Shown here: positions 43,121 through 51,540 of the stretch, piece by piece
How the letters are laid out: each line of letters begins with the position of its first letter
Position numbering within the stretch: the first letter of the stretch is position 1
NCBI RefSeq assembly: GCF_039912695.1
Contig: NZ_JBDSPJ010000013.1
Location: forward strand, 162,387 to 226,386
Length of the DNA stretch: 64,000 nucleotides
DNA from: Pseudolysinimonas_A sp039912695
GTDB taxonomy: Bacteria; Actinomycetota; Actinomycetes; Actinomycetales; Microbacteriaceae
Direction: 5' to 3'
The notes under the pieces: generated by a model
Database searches by the model: none
What the model was told of the DNA's origin: nothing
Seen by the model: the letters and a program-made list of their open reading frames with translations, nothing else
Program-made: the position numbers and the translations under genes

Positions 43121-43797
43121 ACGACATCCTGCTGTGGATTCTTGACCTGGTTAACAGCGTCGATCCCGTCACGCGTACGTTGCTGGCCGGACTCGGAATC
43201 TTCTGTGAAACGTCGCTGCTGATCGGGCTCGTGGTGCCCGGCGACACGATCGTGTTGGTGGCGGCAACCGCGGTCGACTCGCCTGCGGAGTACATCGGAC
43301 TGCTCGTTGCCGTCATTGTCGGGGCGCTGTGCGGCGAGAGCCTCGGCTTTCTGCTCGGTCGCTGGTTCGGACCGAAAATCCGCACCTCCCGGGTGGGGGG
43401 CTGGGTTGGCGAACGCAACTGGCAGCGGGCGGCGAACTACGTCGACCGTCGAGGCGGGTTCGCGGTGTTTGTGTCGCGGTTCCTGCCGATTCTGCATTCC
43501 CTCGTGCCCGTCACCGTCGGGATGAGCAATATGGGGTATCGCCGATTCCTCGCCTGGACAGCGCCGGCCAGCGCCATTTGGGCCACCGCGTACGTCACTT
43601 TTGGATCAGTCGCCGCGGTCTCGTACCGTGACCTCGCGGGCACTCTGCACTTCGCCGGCTACATCTTCGTCGGCGTCATCGTGCTGTTCGTGGTGGGCGT
43701 GCTGATCGGTAAGAAGGCGCTTGAGCGCTCGGAGGCCCGACACTGGGACCGCCCCGGCGACGGCGACGCGACGACAACCGAGGATCCGCAGGACTGA
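43117..43797 (+). CDS. DedA family membrane protein
   Basis: Inner-membrane protein of the DedA/VTT group, implicated in undecaprenyl-phosphate or phospholipid recycling. Family marks: GLGIFCETSLLIGLVVPGDTIV (about 25-46), LGRWFG and FVSRFLPILHSLVPVTVGMSNMGYRRFLAWTA with the conserved Arg. About five hydrophobic segments and a charged tail. 226 residues from ATG 43117, with GGAGGAG just before; the start overlaps the pabC stop (ATGA). Confidence 0.92.
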   Translation: MNDILLWILDLVNSVDPVTRTLLAGLGIFCETSLLIGLVVPGDTIVLVAATAVDSPAEYIGLLVAVIVGALCGESLGFLLGRWFGPKIRTSRVGGWVGERNWQRAANYVDRRGGFAVFVSRFLPILHSLVPVTVGMSNMGYRRFLAWTAPASAIWATAYVTFGSVAAVSYRDLAGTLHFAGYIFVGVIVLFVVGVLIGKKALERSEARHWDRPGDGDATTTEDPQD

Positions 43798-43807
43798 GCC
43801 CGCAGCA

Positions 43808-44476
43808 CTAGCGGGTCGGCGTACCCCCGTGCGGCGTACCCCAGTGCGGCGCGAGAAGGGCCTCGGCGGCACGACGCCCAGCGTCGAGGAACGCAGGGTC
43901 ACCCTGCGGGTCGCGAGCGAAGGCGCGTGCGGCGAGAGCGTCCAAGGTGACGACGGCCGACTCGAAGGCCGAGCGCGCCTCAGCGGACGCATCGAGAGCG
44001 AAGCGTTTGACCAGCACGTCGAAGATCTGGTCCGAGAACGTTTGCCGTGCCAGAGCGCCGACGGCGGGTCGCAGATCGAGCACGTCGCCGTAACGAAGCG
44101 AGGCAAACCCGGGCTCGGTGCGGAACGCCGCGAAGAAGTGACCGAATCCGGCGTGCAGCGCAGCCGTCCATTCGGTGTGACTGCTGTGCGAGATCTCGGC
44201 GAGCACGAGGCCGCTGGTGCGGTCAGCGTTGCGCGCGGCGAGACTCAGCAGAACCGCGATGCGGTCGGGAAAGTACCGGTAGACCGTGCCGATCGATGCA
44301 CGTGCGCGATCGGCCACCATGGCCGTCGTGAGCCGCTCGTAGCCAATCTCGTTGGTGACCTGGGCGGCGGCGTCGAGCAAGGCGGTGAGGCGCGCGGCAC
44401 TGCGCGCTTGAACCGGCTCGTTTCGGATAACCCCGGTCCCCTCGACCCGCGGCGTATCTAGGTGCGTAGCTAGCAA
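43808..44476 (-). CDS. TetR family transcriptional regulator
   Basis: One-component regulator with an N-terminal helix-turn-helix (about 23-70: ARLTALLDAAAQVTNEIGYERLTTAMVADRARASIGTVYRYFPDRIAVL) and a variable ligand domain. The last ten residues are repetitive (PHWGTPHGGTPTR). TTG start with AAGGAG seven bases upstream. A 12-base palindrome overlaps its predicted promoter. The neighbouring divergent App1-like gene is a candidate target. 222 residues. Confidence 0.9.
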   Translation of the reverse strand: MLATHLDTPRVEGTGVIRNEPVQARSAARLTALLDAAAQVTNEIGYERLTTAMVADRARASIGTVYRYFPDRIAVLLSLAARNADRTSGLVLAEISHSSHTEWTAALHAGFGHFFAAFRTEPGFASLRYGDVLDLRPAVGALARQTFSDQIFDVLVKRFALDASAEARSAFESAVVTLDALAARAFARDPQGDPAFLDAGRRAAEALLAPHWGTPHGGTPTR

Positions 44477-44495
44477 TTGAGATCTCCTTGAACTG

Positions 44496-44511
44496 ATCCG
44501 ATCGGATTCTA
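44496..44511 (-). promoter_or_regulatory. TetR-gene promoter and operator palindrome
   Basis: ATCCGATCGGAT (44496-44507) is a perfect 12-bp palindrome. On the minus strand a TAGAAT -10 box (44511-44506) overlaps its edge, so a bound dimer would block RNA polymerase, the usual TetR autorepression layout. Confidence 0.6.
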
Positions 44512-44580
44512 CCGCGCGACCCGTTCAGGGGTAGTGGTCGCGTCTCAGGGCCGAAACGACGAGCGTGCGACACTGGGTTC

Positions 44581-45621
44581 ATGGCGGGTCCTGCGGTGCA
44601 CATCGGGGCTCGCATCGAGGATGCCGTGCACGCCGTGCGTGAACGGTGGGGTCGTCGGGCAGGGCTGATCCCGGCGATCGTCCCGTTCGTCGGCTACGGC
44701 GGTGACGGCTGGATTCGCGTGCTCGCGCGCGTCGTCTTGCGCAAGCCCGGAGTCTTGCCGAGAGACCGTTTCACGAGCGTTCGGGGCTGGCGCTCGTTCA
44801 CCTCGATCACGGTTCGGGATGCCGAGGTCACGATTACGGCAGGCGACGCGACCGGTGTAGTGCACTCCGATCGTGGTGGCGTGATCGACGCCCGCTTCGC
44901 GGTATCCCTCCCGCCCGGATGGTCCAACGTGGTGCTCTCGATCGGGAGCAAGACCGGTGGCGGCGGCATGGTTGATTCGATGGGGGTTCCGGTGCCCATC
45001 TTTGTGGTTGATGAATCGACCGACTTTGGCATGGTCTCCGATGTCGATGACACCGTGATGGTCACGCTGTTGCCCCGACCATTCCTCGCCGCGTGGAACT
45101 CGTTCGTCATCAACGAGCACGCCCGCACCCCGGTTGCGGGCATGCCCGTGCTCTACGAAAGGCTCGCGGCCGCTCACCCGGGCTCGCCGGTCGTCTACCT
45201 TTCGACCGGTGCGTGGAACGTCGTCCCCACCCTCACTCGCTTTCTGAGCCGCAACCTGTACCCGCCCGGGCCTCTGCTGCTGACCGACTGGGGTCCGACA
45301 AACGAACGCTGGTTTCGTAACGGCGCCGAACACAAGCTCGCGAGTCTTGACCTACTGGCGACCGAGTTTCCCGGTATCCGGTGGTTGCTGATCGGCGACG
45401 ACGGGCAAGCCGACGAAACGACCTACGGCATCTTCGCGGAGCGTCACCCCGAGAGCGTGCGGGCCGTTGCCATCCGGCAACTCACCCCTGGACAGGCGGT
45501 TCTTGCCGGGGGGCGCAGTAACGCGCGAACCCATCGACGCGGCTCCGCGCCGTGGGTTTACGCCTCGGACGGGGCTGGCCTCAACAGTCAGCTCCGCGAC
45601 CTCGACCTCGACCTGCTCTAG
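44581..45621 (+). CDS. App1-like phosphatase domain protein (DUF2183)
   Basis: Protein of the phosphatidate phosphatase App1 catalytic family (DUF2183), HAD-like. The nucleophile motif is MVSDVDDTVM (about 156-165), equivalent to SDIDDTI; motif II is VVYLSTGAWNVVPTLTRFL and motif III LLIGDDGQADETTYG (about 262-276), all expected for a Mg-dependent phosphatase. 346 residues. GACACT ends six bases before the ATG (a weak leaderless-type -10). Bacterial substrates for this family are not established; a lipid phosphate is an inference. Confidence 0.85.
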   Translation: MAGPAVHIGARIEDAVHAVRERWGRRAGLIPAIVPFVGYGGDGWIRVLARVVLRKPGVLPRDRFTSVRGWRSFTSITVRDAEVTITAGDATGVVHSDRGGVIDARFAVSLPPGWSNVVLSIGSKTGGGGMVDSMGVPVPIFVVDESTDFGMVSDVDDTVMVTLLPRPFLAAWNSFVINEHARTPVAGMPVLYERLAAAHPGSPVVYLSTGAWNVVPTLTRFLSRNLYPPGPLLLTDWGPTNERWFRNGAEHKLASLDLLATEFPGIRWLLIGDDGQADETTYGIFAERHPESVRAVAIRQLTPGQAVLAGGRSNARTHRRGSAPWVYASDGAGLNSQLRDLDLDLL

Positions 45622-45860
45622 CAGCCTGATCCGGCTGCCCCATCGGTCTCGCACCGTCCCCCGAAGGAGGGGGCGCGGTCACGGGGGATGTTCGGTAGAT
45701 TCTGACAAGTCGTGTCGTCCCCCTTAAGGCGGACAACGCGGCCAACCCCGAATCAGTAGCCTTACGGCAGACTTCATCCCGTTGAATTCGGCAGCCTCCC
45801 CCGGGCTGTCACCATCCCCCAACCCCTAGCGGTTCCTATCCCCCGAGAGGAACAGCCAGC
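45622..45860. other. 239-base intergenic region upstream of small membrane protein
   Basis: No gene found. It holds a weak GCAGCC...GGCTGC hairpin (45621-45638) after the App1-like gene, a TAGATT -10-like hexamer near 45695, an imperfect CCCCT-TA-AGGCG palindrome (45720-45731) and pyrimidine-rich runs of five Cs near 45805-45845. The leader of the next gene may be long and structured, but I cannot match it to a known riboswitch. Confidence 0.45.
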
Positions 45861-46184
45861 ATGTTTGCTGCGCTCACCGTCGCTCCCGTCGCGACCCCCG
45901 ACTCCAGCATTTTCGCCGCTGTTATCGTCGCCGCAGGCGCGACCGCTCTGGTCGCGCTCGGCATGATGTTCTTCGGCATGCGCCGCACACACAACCTCAC
46001 CGGGTTGCGCGCCCTCGCGACTGTCGGCGTCGCTGTCGCTGTGATCTCGGTCGCAATCGGCGGAGTCTTCGCCGTCTCGCCCGCTCCCGCTCAGGCTTCG
46101 CCGAACGATAGTTCGCCGACTTTCACCTACTCAACGACCGACAGCCCCGACATCCAGCTGCCGACCCTCGGTCTCGACGGCTAG
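45861..46184 (+). CDS. small membrane protein of unknown function
   Basis: Not recognised. 107 residues with two hydrophobic helices (about 16-42 and 52-76) and an outside tail of about 30 residues rich in Ser/Thr/Pro, which contains SPAPAQASP. GAGAGGAA precedes the ATG by about nine bases. No catalytic motif. It stands alone between convergent and divergent envelope genes and has an unusually long upstream region. Confidence 0.7.
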   Translation: MFAALTVAPVATPDSSIFAAVIVAAGATALVALGMMFFGMRRTHNLTGLRALATVGVAVAVISVAIGGVFAVSPAPAQASPNDSSPTFTYSTTDSPDIQLPTLGLDG

Positions 46185-46218
46185 ACCGCCGCTCCTGCTC
46201 TGCTAGCTGGCGCTCTGT

Positions 46219-47400
46219 CTAGCTACTGAAGCTGCGGCAGTCATCGCCACAGTGGATATAGGGACCGGTCTCACTCGACATCCCGCGCCGTAGCTCGATG
46301 AGTCGAAGTGCAGCATCGTCGATTGTCGACTCCGGGATGCTGCCGTCGCGCACCGCCGCCGCGACAGTTGAGACGACACCTCCGACATCCACCGGCCCGA
46401 CGTAGAGCAGCAGCGTGTCGCCGGCGGCAATCGCCCAGGTCGCATTTTGGGCCTGGTCCGCGAACTGCGCCTCGCCCGAGTGCTCGAGCATCGTCATGTC
46501 GTCGGTGACGATGACGCCGGTGAAGCCAAGGTCGTCGCGCAGTATCTTGTTCCACACCGGTGAAAGCGTCGCCGGCATCGTGTCGACCGAGCTGTAGCGC
46601 AGGTGGCCCATCATCACGAATTCGGCGCCGGCGTCGATGCCTGCCTGAAACGGCGGCTCCTGGGTCGAGCGCCACTCGTCAATCCCCATCCCGGTCGTCG
46701 GCACGCTCACATGAGAGTCGCCCTCGACCGACCCGTGGCCCGGGAAGTGCTTGAGGGTCGAGAACACCGTGCCCTTCTCACCCTCGACCGCCGCGGCGAC
46801 GCGGGGAGCAGCGGAGGCTGCGTCGACACCCATCACGCGCGGATAGATGAACGAGTGGTGGTCTCCCGTGACATCGGCGACGATCCCGAAGTTGATGGCG
46901 ACGCCCGCGGACGCCACGAGCGCTGACCGGGAGCGGAACGCTTCCTCAGCGGCCGCCGGATCTTGGGACCGCAACTGGGATGCCGACGCGGCCGAGTCGC
47001 CGGGGAGCCGACGAACGATGCCGCCCTCCTGGTCGATCGAGGTCAGCACCGGCAGTCCCGGGTCTGCGCTGAGAACGGAGGTCATCGCGGCAAGTCCCGC
47101 CGCAGATCCGGGAACGTTGTCGCCCATGAAGATCACACCCGAGACGCCCGTTGCGTCGATCGCGCCGCGGATAGCGCTCGCGTCGGTTCCGGGCACGTGA
47201 ATCATCAGCAGGCTGGCGATCTTCTGTTCCAAGGTCAGATGGGCAAGGCGAGCCGTCGAATACGCCGTCACCGGATCGACGGCGACCGCGGGGACTGCTG
47301 ACCACGGCTTCAGCGGCCCCGAGAGCGTGACGGGGGCAGCTGCGCACCCACTCAATACGAGGCCAATCGCGATTGCGGCGATAGCGCAACGTCGAGCCAT
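46219..47400 (-). CDS. glycoside hydrolase family 3 lipoprotein (beta-N-acetylhexosaminidase-like)
   Basis: Exported enzyme of the NagZ branch of GH3, cleaving N-acetylglucosamine residues, probably from peptidoglycan fragments or chitin oligomers. Signal peptide with lipobox VLSG-Cys19. TSIDQEGGIVRRLPG, KHFPGHGSVEGDSHVS (the NagZ Asp-His acid/base loop) and the nucleophile Asp in IVTDDMTM are intact. 393 residues. TAGCAT ends seven bases before the ATG (nearly leaderless). Lipoprotein NagZ-like enzymes are common in Gram-positives. Confidence 0.92.
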   Translation of the reverse strand: MARRCAIAAIAIGLVLSGCAAAPVTLSGPLKPWSAVPAVAVDPVTAYSTARLAHLTLEQKIASLLMIHVPGTDASAIRGAIDATGVSGVIFMGDNVPGSAAGLAAMTSVLSADPGLPVLTSIDQEGGIVRRLPGDSAASASQLRSQDPAAAEEAFRSRSALVASAGVAINFGIVADVTGDHHSFIYPRVMGVDAASAAPRVAAAVEGEKGTVFSTLKHFPGHGSVEGDSHVSVPTTGMGIDEWRSTQEPPFQAGIDAGAEFVMMGHLRYSSVDTMPATLSPVWNKILRDDLGFTGVIVTDDMTMLEHSGEAQFADQAQNATWAIAAGDTLLLYVGPVDVGGVVSTVAAAVRDGSIPESTIDDAALRLIELRRGMSSETGPYIHCGDDCRSFSS

Positions 47401-47434
47401 GATCGGGATGCTATCGCTCGCGCAGGATCAATGT

Positions 47435-47446
47435 CCCCTCTAGGGG
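47435..47446. promoter_or_regulatory. CCCCTNNAGGGG palindrome
   Basis: CCCCTCTAGGGG lies in the divergent gap between the GH3 lipoprotein and UbiA genes, 19 bases before the UbiA -10 hexamer. The same arms recur at 63818-63837. Candidate operator. Confidence 0.4.
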
Positions 47447-47476
47447 GCCTGTTGCACGCCCGCCTACGCTGGCCTC

Positions 47477-48310
47477 ATGCGGTCGATCGGCGCGCTGGCG
47501 CGTTCGTCCCACCCGGGACCGGTACTCATCGTCACGCTCATCGAGGTGCTCCTCGGGATCGCGGTCGGGCTCGAGCCGTGGCGCGTTCTCGTGCTGGGTC
47601 TGACCCTCGGGTTCAACCAGCTCTCGATCGGTCTTTCCAACGACTGGATCGATGCCCGCCGAGACATCGCCGCGGGCCGTACCGACAAGCCGATCGCGCG
47701 CGGCGATGTCACCCCACATCTCGTTCGTAACGTCGCTCTGGCCTGTGGCGGGTTAGCGATCGGGGTCTCGCTTGCCCTGGGGTTCCCGTTCGCCGTCGCG
47801 CACCTGATCGCGATTGCGGGCGGCTGGGCGTACAACCTGTGGCTGAAGAGCTCGGCGTTGTCGTTCGTGCCCTACCTCGTGAGTTTTGGCCTCCTGCCCC
47901 TGTTGGCGACTCTCGCGCGCCCCGTTGCGGCCGGGGCTGCCTGGTGGGCAATCGCCGCTGGCGCGCTGCTCGGGCTCGCCGCGCACATCGCCAACGTGCT
48001 CCCCGACCTCAGCGCTGACGTCGCTACCGGCGTGCGCGGGATGCCGCACCGGGTCGGCCTGCGAGTCGCGTCGGTCATCGCGGGGCTCGCGCTTGCGGCG
48101 GCCGCGCTGGCGCTCGTGGTGGGAATTGGAGTCTCGCCGATCTCCACCGCGGGTCTCGCGCTGTCTCTCGCGGCCTCTGCGGCATCCGTCGTCTTCGGTC
48201 TGCGCCGAAGCCGCGCCGCCTTCCCGCTCGTGATGCTTGCCGCTGTCATGGACGTCGTGCTGTTGGTCGTCGCGGGCAGCCGGATGGTCGCGTCGCCGTT
48301 CGGTGGCTGA
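47477..48310 (+). CDS. UbiA-family prenyltransferase
   Basis: Membrane prenyltransferase transferring an isoprenoid chain to an acceptor. First Asp motif NDWIDARRD (55-63) and second motif LPDLSADVATGVRGMPHRVG (about 176-195) are present, with about eight membrane helices. 277 residues. TACGCT (47465-47470) ends exactly six bases before the ATG (leaderless). Acceptor unknown: no menaquinone or heme A genes surround it, so a lipid or carotenoid-type substrate cannot be excluded. Confidence 0.9.
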   Translation: MRSIGALARSSHPGPVLIVTLIEVLLGIAVGLEPWRVLVLGLTLGFNQLSIGLSNDWIDARRDIAAGRTDKPIARGDVTPHLVRNVALACGGLAIGVSLALGFPFAVAHLIAIAGGWAYNLWLKSSALSFVPYLVSFGLLPLLATLARPVAAGAAWWAIAAGALLGLAAHIANVLPDLSADVATGVRGMPHRVGLRVASVIAGLALAAAALALVVGIGVSPISTAGLALSLAASAASVVFGLRRSRAAFPLVMLAAVMDVVLLVVAGSRMVASPFGG

Positions 48311-48316
48311 CCGACG

Positions 48317-48985
48317 TCAGCCTTCTCGCTCGACGGCTGCGACGACAGCGGCGATCGCGGCCGGATCTTCGAGCACCCGAAAGTGCCCGACGATCCTGAG
48401 CGGCACGTTGGTTGCCCCCTCGAGCGCGCTCCCTTCGGGAACGTGCGGGTCGAACGACGGGTAGATCGACGTGATGCGCGAGTTCACCCGGGTCTCGCGG
48501 ACCAGTCTGCGGATCACGGGGTGCTCCGGCCGGAACGCCCGCAGCGCAGGCAGGATCATCAGGTCGGCCATTCGCGAGCCCGAAAACGGCGTCGCGACCG
48601 CCACGAGCCTGTCGATGCGCCCGTCCCGGTCGGCAAGCATCGCGGACTTCCCGATGAGCCCACCTTTGCTGTGCGCGACGAGCACCGCCCCGTGCAGATC
48701 GCGAGCGGCGAGGAAGCGCAGCACCCGCTCGGCCGAGGCGGGAATGTCGGCGGTATTGATCCCCAATTCCCGCACGACATGAATCGGGTGGCCGCGTTCG
48801 GAGAGCCGCAGTGCGATGGAGCGCAGAAACTGCCACCGCTCGTAGACGCCGGGAATCAGCACGACGGGGCGCGCATCGCCCGCCCCGAAGGATGACGGCA
48901 CCGGGGCCGCAAACCCGAAACCGCGCATCCGCATCGCCCGGGGGTAATCCCGCAGCGCCTGCCCGGCGTACTCGACCCACCTCAC
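48317..48985 (-). CDS. alpha/beta hydrolase (lipase-like)
   Basis: Cytosolic serine hydrolase of about 222 residues. GVYERWQFLRSIALRLSERGHPIHVV gives the opening strand, the nucleophile is in LVAHSKGGLIG (Ser in HSKGG), and the candidate acid and base are in SFDPHVPEG and IVGHFRVL. GTG start at 48985 chosen because GAGG lies eight bases upstream; GTG 48994 or TTG 49012 are alternatives. It is just downstream of another hydrolase gene on the same strand and convergent with the UbiA gene. Confidence 0.8.
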   Translation of the reverse strand: MRWVEYAGQALRDYPRAMRMRGFGFAAPVPSSFGAGDARPVVLIPGVYERWQFLRSIALRLSERGHPIHVVRELGINTADIPASAERVLRFLAARDLHGAVLVAHSKGGLIGKSAMLADRDGRIDRLVAVATPFSGSRMADLMILPALRAFRPEHPVIRRLVRETRVNSRITSIYPSFDPHVPEGSALEGATNVPLRIVGHFRVLEDPAAIAAVVAAVEREG

Positions 48986-48995
48986 AGCAGCCACC

Positions 48996-49826
48996 TCACG
49001 GCGCGTCAGCAAAGTCGGTGATGTGTTTCGCGATCATCACCGGATCGGTGTACATGATGACGTGCGGTCCGCGCACTTCGTGAAACGCTGCATCCGGGTG
49101 CGCTGCCGCGAGCGCTTCGGCCCACGGAGTTGGCGAGATCGTGTCGCGATCGCCATTGATGACCAGAGTGCGGGCACGGTCCGCGCCGACCCGGTCCTCC
49201 AACCGGTCGTTGATCATGTGCGGTAACTGACGCAGCAGATACGGCATCCCGCATCGGATGAGGTAGTCAGTGATCGCAATTCCAAACACGACGGGCGGTT
49301 CTCGCGTCGCGTCCCACAGCAGATTGCGGATGGCGAGCCACGGCGTGCGAGCACGCGGCACGAGCGTCGGCGCCATCATCACGATGCGGTCGGTGACATC
49401 CGGAAATTTCTGGGCGAGCAGCGACACGATCTGCGTGCCCATCGAATGTCCGATGATGATCGGATTGTCGAGGCCCGCCTCCCGCACGAATCCGGCCAGC
49501 ACCGCGGCGTGGTCGGTGAGTGTGACGTCCCGCCGTGGGTTCGGCGCGGCCCCGTAACCCGGGAGGTCGACCAGAAAGACCCGGCCGGTCTTAGCCAACT
49601 CGGCGGCGAGCGGGCGGAAGTACCGCGAGGACACACCGAGTCCGTGTACCAGGAGGTAGGTGCGCGTCGAGGCCGCGACCAGCCCCGGGAACCGCTCGAC
49701 GACGATCGTCAGATCTTCGTGCTCTTGTCGGCTTGTGAAGAACGTCGCGCCGTTCACCGCGCGGGTTCGAAAGCTCTCCTCCCCCGCGGGTCCGCGGCGA
49801 CCGCGACGTCCGCGAGGTTCGGGCAT
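48996..49826 (-). CDS. alpha/beta hydrolase
   Basis: Cytosolic alpha/beta-fold hydrolase, 276 residues. Oxyanion-type HGLGVSSRYF, nucleophile elbow IIGHSMGTQIVSLLA (GHSMG), acid in LVINGDRDTISP and base in VRGPHVIMYTDP complete the triad. An Arg-rich N terminus (about 1-20) precedes the domain. TAGGAT (49833-49838) ends exactly six bases before the ATG, so it is probably the leaderless first gene of a two-hydrolase operon. Substrate unknown. Confidence 0.87.
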   Translation of the reverse strand: MPEPRGRRGRRGPAGEESFRTRAVNGATFFTSRQEHEDLTIVVERFPGLVAASTRTYLLVHGLGVSSRYFRPLAAELAKTGRVFLVDLPGYGAAPNPRRDVTLTDHAAVLAGFVREAGLDNPIIIGHSMGTQIVSLLAQKFPDVTDRIVMMAPTLVPRARTPWLAIRNLLWDATREPPVVFGIAITDYLIRCGMPYLLRQLPHMINDRLEDRVGADRARTLVINGDRDTISPTPWAEALAAAHPDAAFHEVRGPHVIMYTDPVMIAKHITDFADAP

Positions 49827-49858
49827 GCCTCGATCCTACGAATGCGAGGCGGCGTTTC

Positions 49859-50938
49859 TTACGCGGTCGCGGCGATCGGATCCTCAGCGAGCAGCTCCCG
49901 CACGCGCGGGATCACCACCGTGCCGTAGAGCTCGATCGCGTGCATCAGGTGCTCGTGCGGGATGGTGCCCGCCGAGTACTTGAGGTCGAACCGCTGGATG
50001 CCCAGGGTGCGCACGGTGTCAGCGATCTTGCGCGCGACCGTCTCGGGCGAACCGGTGTGCTGGGCACCCGAGGCGATCTCAGCCTCGAAGTGCTCGCGCG
50101 TCATTGGACCCCAGCCGCGCTCCCGGCCGATGCGGTCGAACATTGCCTTCTGATGCGGCCACAGGATGTCGGCGGCCTCCTGGTCGGTGTCGGCAACGAA
50201 CCCGGGCGAGTGCACCGCGACCGGAAGGTCGGGCATGTTCTGCTGCGCGAGCGCGCGGTGGAAGAGGTCGACGTAGGGGGCGAACCGCACCGGTGCGCCG
50301 CCGATGATCGCGAGGGTGAGCGGAAACCCGTAGCGCGCGGCACGCACTACCGATTCGGGACTGCCTCCGACGCCGACCCAGGCTCGAATCGATCCCGAGT
50401 CGGTTTTGGGGTACACCTCCTGGTTTTTCATCGGTGCACGCAGAGTGCCCTCCCAGGTGACCGGACCCTCCTTGAGCAGTTCGTGCAGCAGCTCGAGCTT
50501 CTCTTCGAACAGACGCTCGTAGTCGCCGAGGTTCAGTCCGTACAGCGGGAACGACTCGGTGAACGATCCACGGCCGAGGATGATTTCGCCCCGACCCTTC
50601 GAGATCGCGTCGAGGGTGGCGAACCTCTCGAACACACGCACCGGCTCATCCGACGACAGAACCGTGACCGCCGTGCCGAGATGGATGCGCTCGGTGCGGG
50701 CGGCAATCGCGGCCAGCACGAGTTCGGGACTCGAGATCGCGAAGTCGTCGCGGTGGTGCTCGCCCACGCCGAAGAAGTCGACCCCGACCGAATCGGCGAG
50801 AACGCCCTGCTCGACGACGTCACGGATGACTTGGCCGTACGAAACGGGGTTGCCATCGAGATCCACACTCTTGTCGCCAAAGGTGTCGAGCCCCAGCTCG
50901 ACGCCGTCGAGCGGGATGTGGTTCGGAACTGTTGTCAT
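49859..50938 (-). CDS. LLM-class flavin-dependent oxidoreductase
   Basis: Luciferase-like TIM-barrel flavoprotein, 359 residues from ATG 50938. Family marks: VDFFGVGEHHRDDFAISSPELVLAAIAARTERIHLGTAVTVLSSDEPVRVFERFATLDAISKGRGEIILGRGSF split over residues about 53-125, and ETVARKIADTVRTLGIQRFDLKYSAG at the end. Longer upstream readings lack conservation. It diverges from the NUDIX gene. A second LLM protein in the window (32086) belongs to a different subfamily. Confidence 0.88.
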   Translation of the reverse strand: MTTVPNHIPLDGVELGLDTFGDKSVDLDGNPVSYGQVIRDVVEQGVLADSVGVDFFGVGEHHRDDFAISSPELVLAAIAARTERIHLGTAVTVLSSDEPVRVFERFATLDAISKGRGEIILGRGSFTESFPLYGLNLGDYERLFEEKLELLHELLKEGPVTWEGTLRAPMKNQEVYPKTDSGSIRAWVGVGGSPESVVRAARYGFPLTLAIIGGAPVRFAPYVDLFHRALAQQNMPDLPVAVHSPGFVADTDQEAADILWPHQKAMFDRIGRERGWGPMTREHFEAEIASGAQHTGSPETVARKIADTVRTLGIQRFDLKYSAGTIPHEHLMHAIELYGTVVIPRVRELLAEDPIAATA

Positions 50939-51016
50939 GTCACCATTCAACTCGATCGAGGCGGTTGCCATTCCCAGCATCCCTCGCCCAGCATCCCGCG
51001 GCGGGCCTCGCCGATC

Positions 51017-51022
51017 TAGCCT
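51017..51022 (+). promoter_or_regulatory. -10 hexamer of the NUDIX gene
   Basis: TAGCCT ends exactly six bases before the ATG at 51029, placing the transcript start on the start codon. The TAGCCTGATC sequence is identical to that of the pabC promoter. Confidence 0.55.
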
Positions 51023-51028
51023 GATCTG

Positions 51029-51484
51029 ATGGCATCCGTTCACAGCGCCGGCATCCTGTTGTATCGGGATGGCGTGGTCGGGCGCGAGGTATGGATCGCC
51101 CACATGGGCGGCCCGTACTGGGCGCGTAAAGAGGACCATGCCTGGTCGATCCCCAAGGGCGAGTACCTCGACGACGAAGACCCCTTCGACGCGGCGCGGC
51201 GCGAGTTCGTGGAGGAGACCGGGATACCCGCTCCCTCGCTCGCCTACCGCCACCTGGGTGTCTACCGCTATTCGTCGGGAAAGTTACTCACGGTCTTCGC
51301 CGCAGAAGCCCCGGACTTCGACCCGGCGAACATCGCCAGCAACACTTTTGATCTCGAGTGGCCGCCGAGATCCGGCAGGATGCAGTCGTTCCCCGAGCTT
51401 GACCGGGCCGCGTGGGTCACCCGGGAAGAAGCGCGTCGGATCCTCGTCTCAGCGCAGGCCGCGATGCTGGACGACCTGATGTGA
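51029..51484 (+). CDS. NUDIX hydrolase
   Basis: Nucleoside-diphosphate-linked-moiety hydrolase, 151 residues. The Nudix box runs from GEYLDDEDPFDAARREFVEETGI (about 47-69) with REFVEE intact. The opening SVHSAGILLYRD and the late DLEWPPRSGRMQSFPELDRAAW are typical of the bacterial group near ADP-ribose/diadenosine pyrophosphatases. Substrate unresolved. Leaderless promoter (see entry). Confidence 0.9.
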   Translation: MASVHSAGILLYRDGVVGREVWIAHMGGPYWARKEDHAWSIPKGEYLDDEDPFDAARREFVEETGIPAPSLAYRHLGVYRYSSGKLLTVFAAEAPDFDPANIASNTFDLEWPPRSGRMQSFPELDRAAWVTREEARRILVSAQAAMLDDLM

Positions 51485-51540
51485 ATCGCGGGTTGAGGTT
51501 AATCGGTCGCCGAGCCTTCAGCGATTGAGTAGCAGAGCAC

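Noticed and set aside
45622..45860. c-di-AMP (ydaO-type) riboswitch
   Set aside because: Length and C-rich runs are suggestive, but I could not line up the conserved core; an Rfam covariance search would decide.
49859..51253. Longer LLM protein starting at 51253
   Set aside because: The additional 105 residues are antisense to the NUDIX gene and not conserved; ATG 50938 fits the family start.
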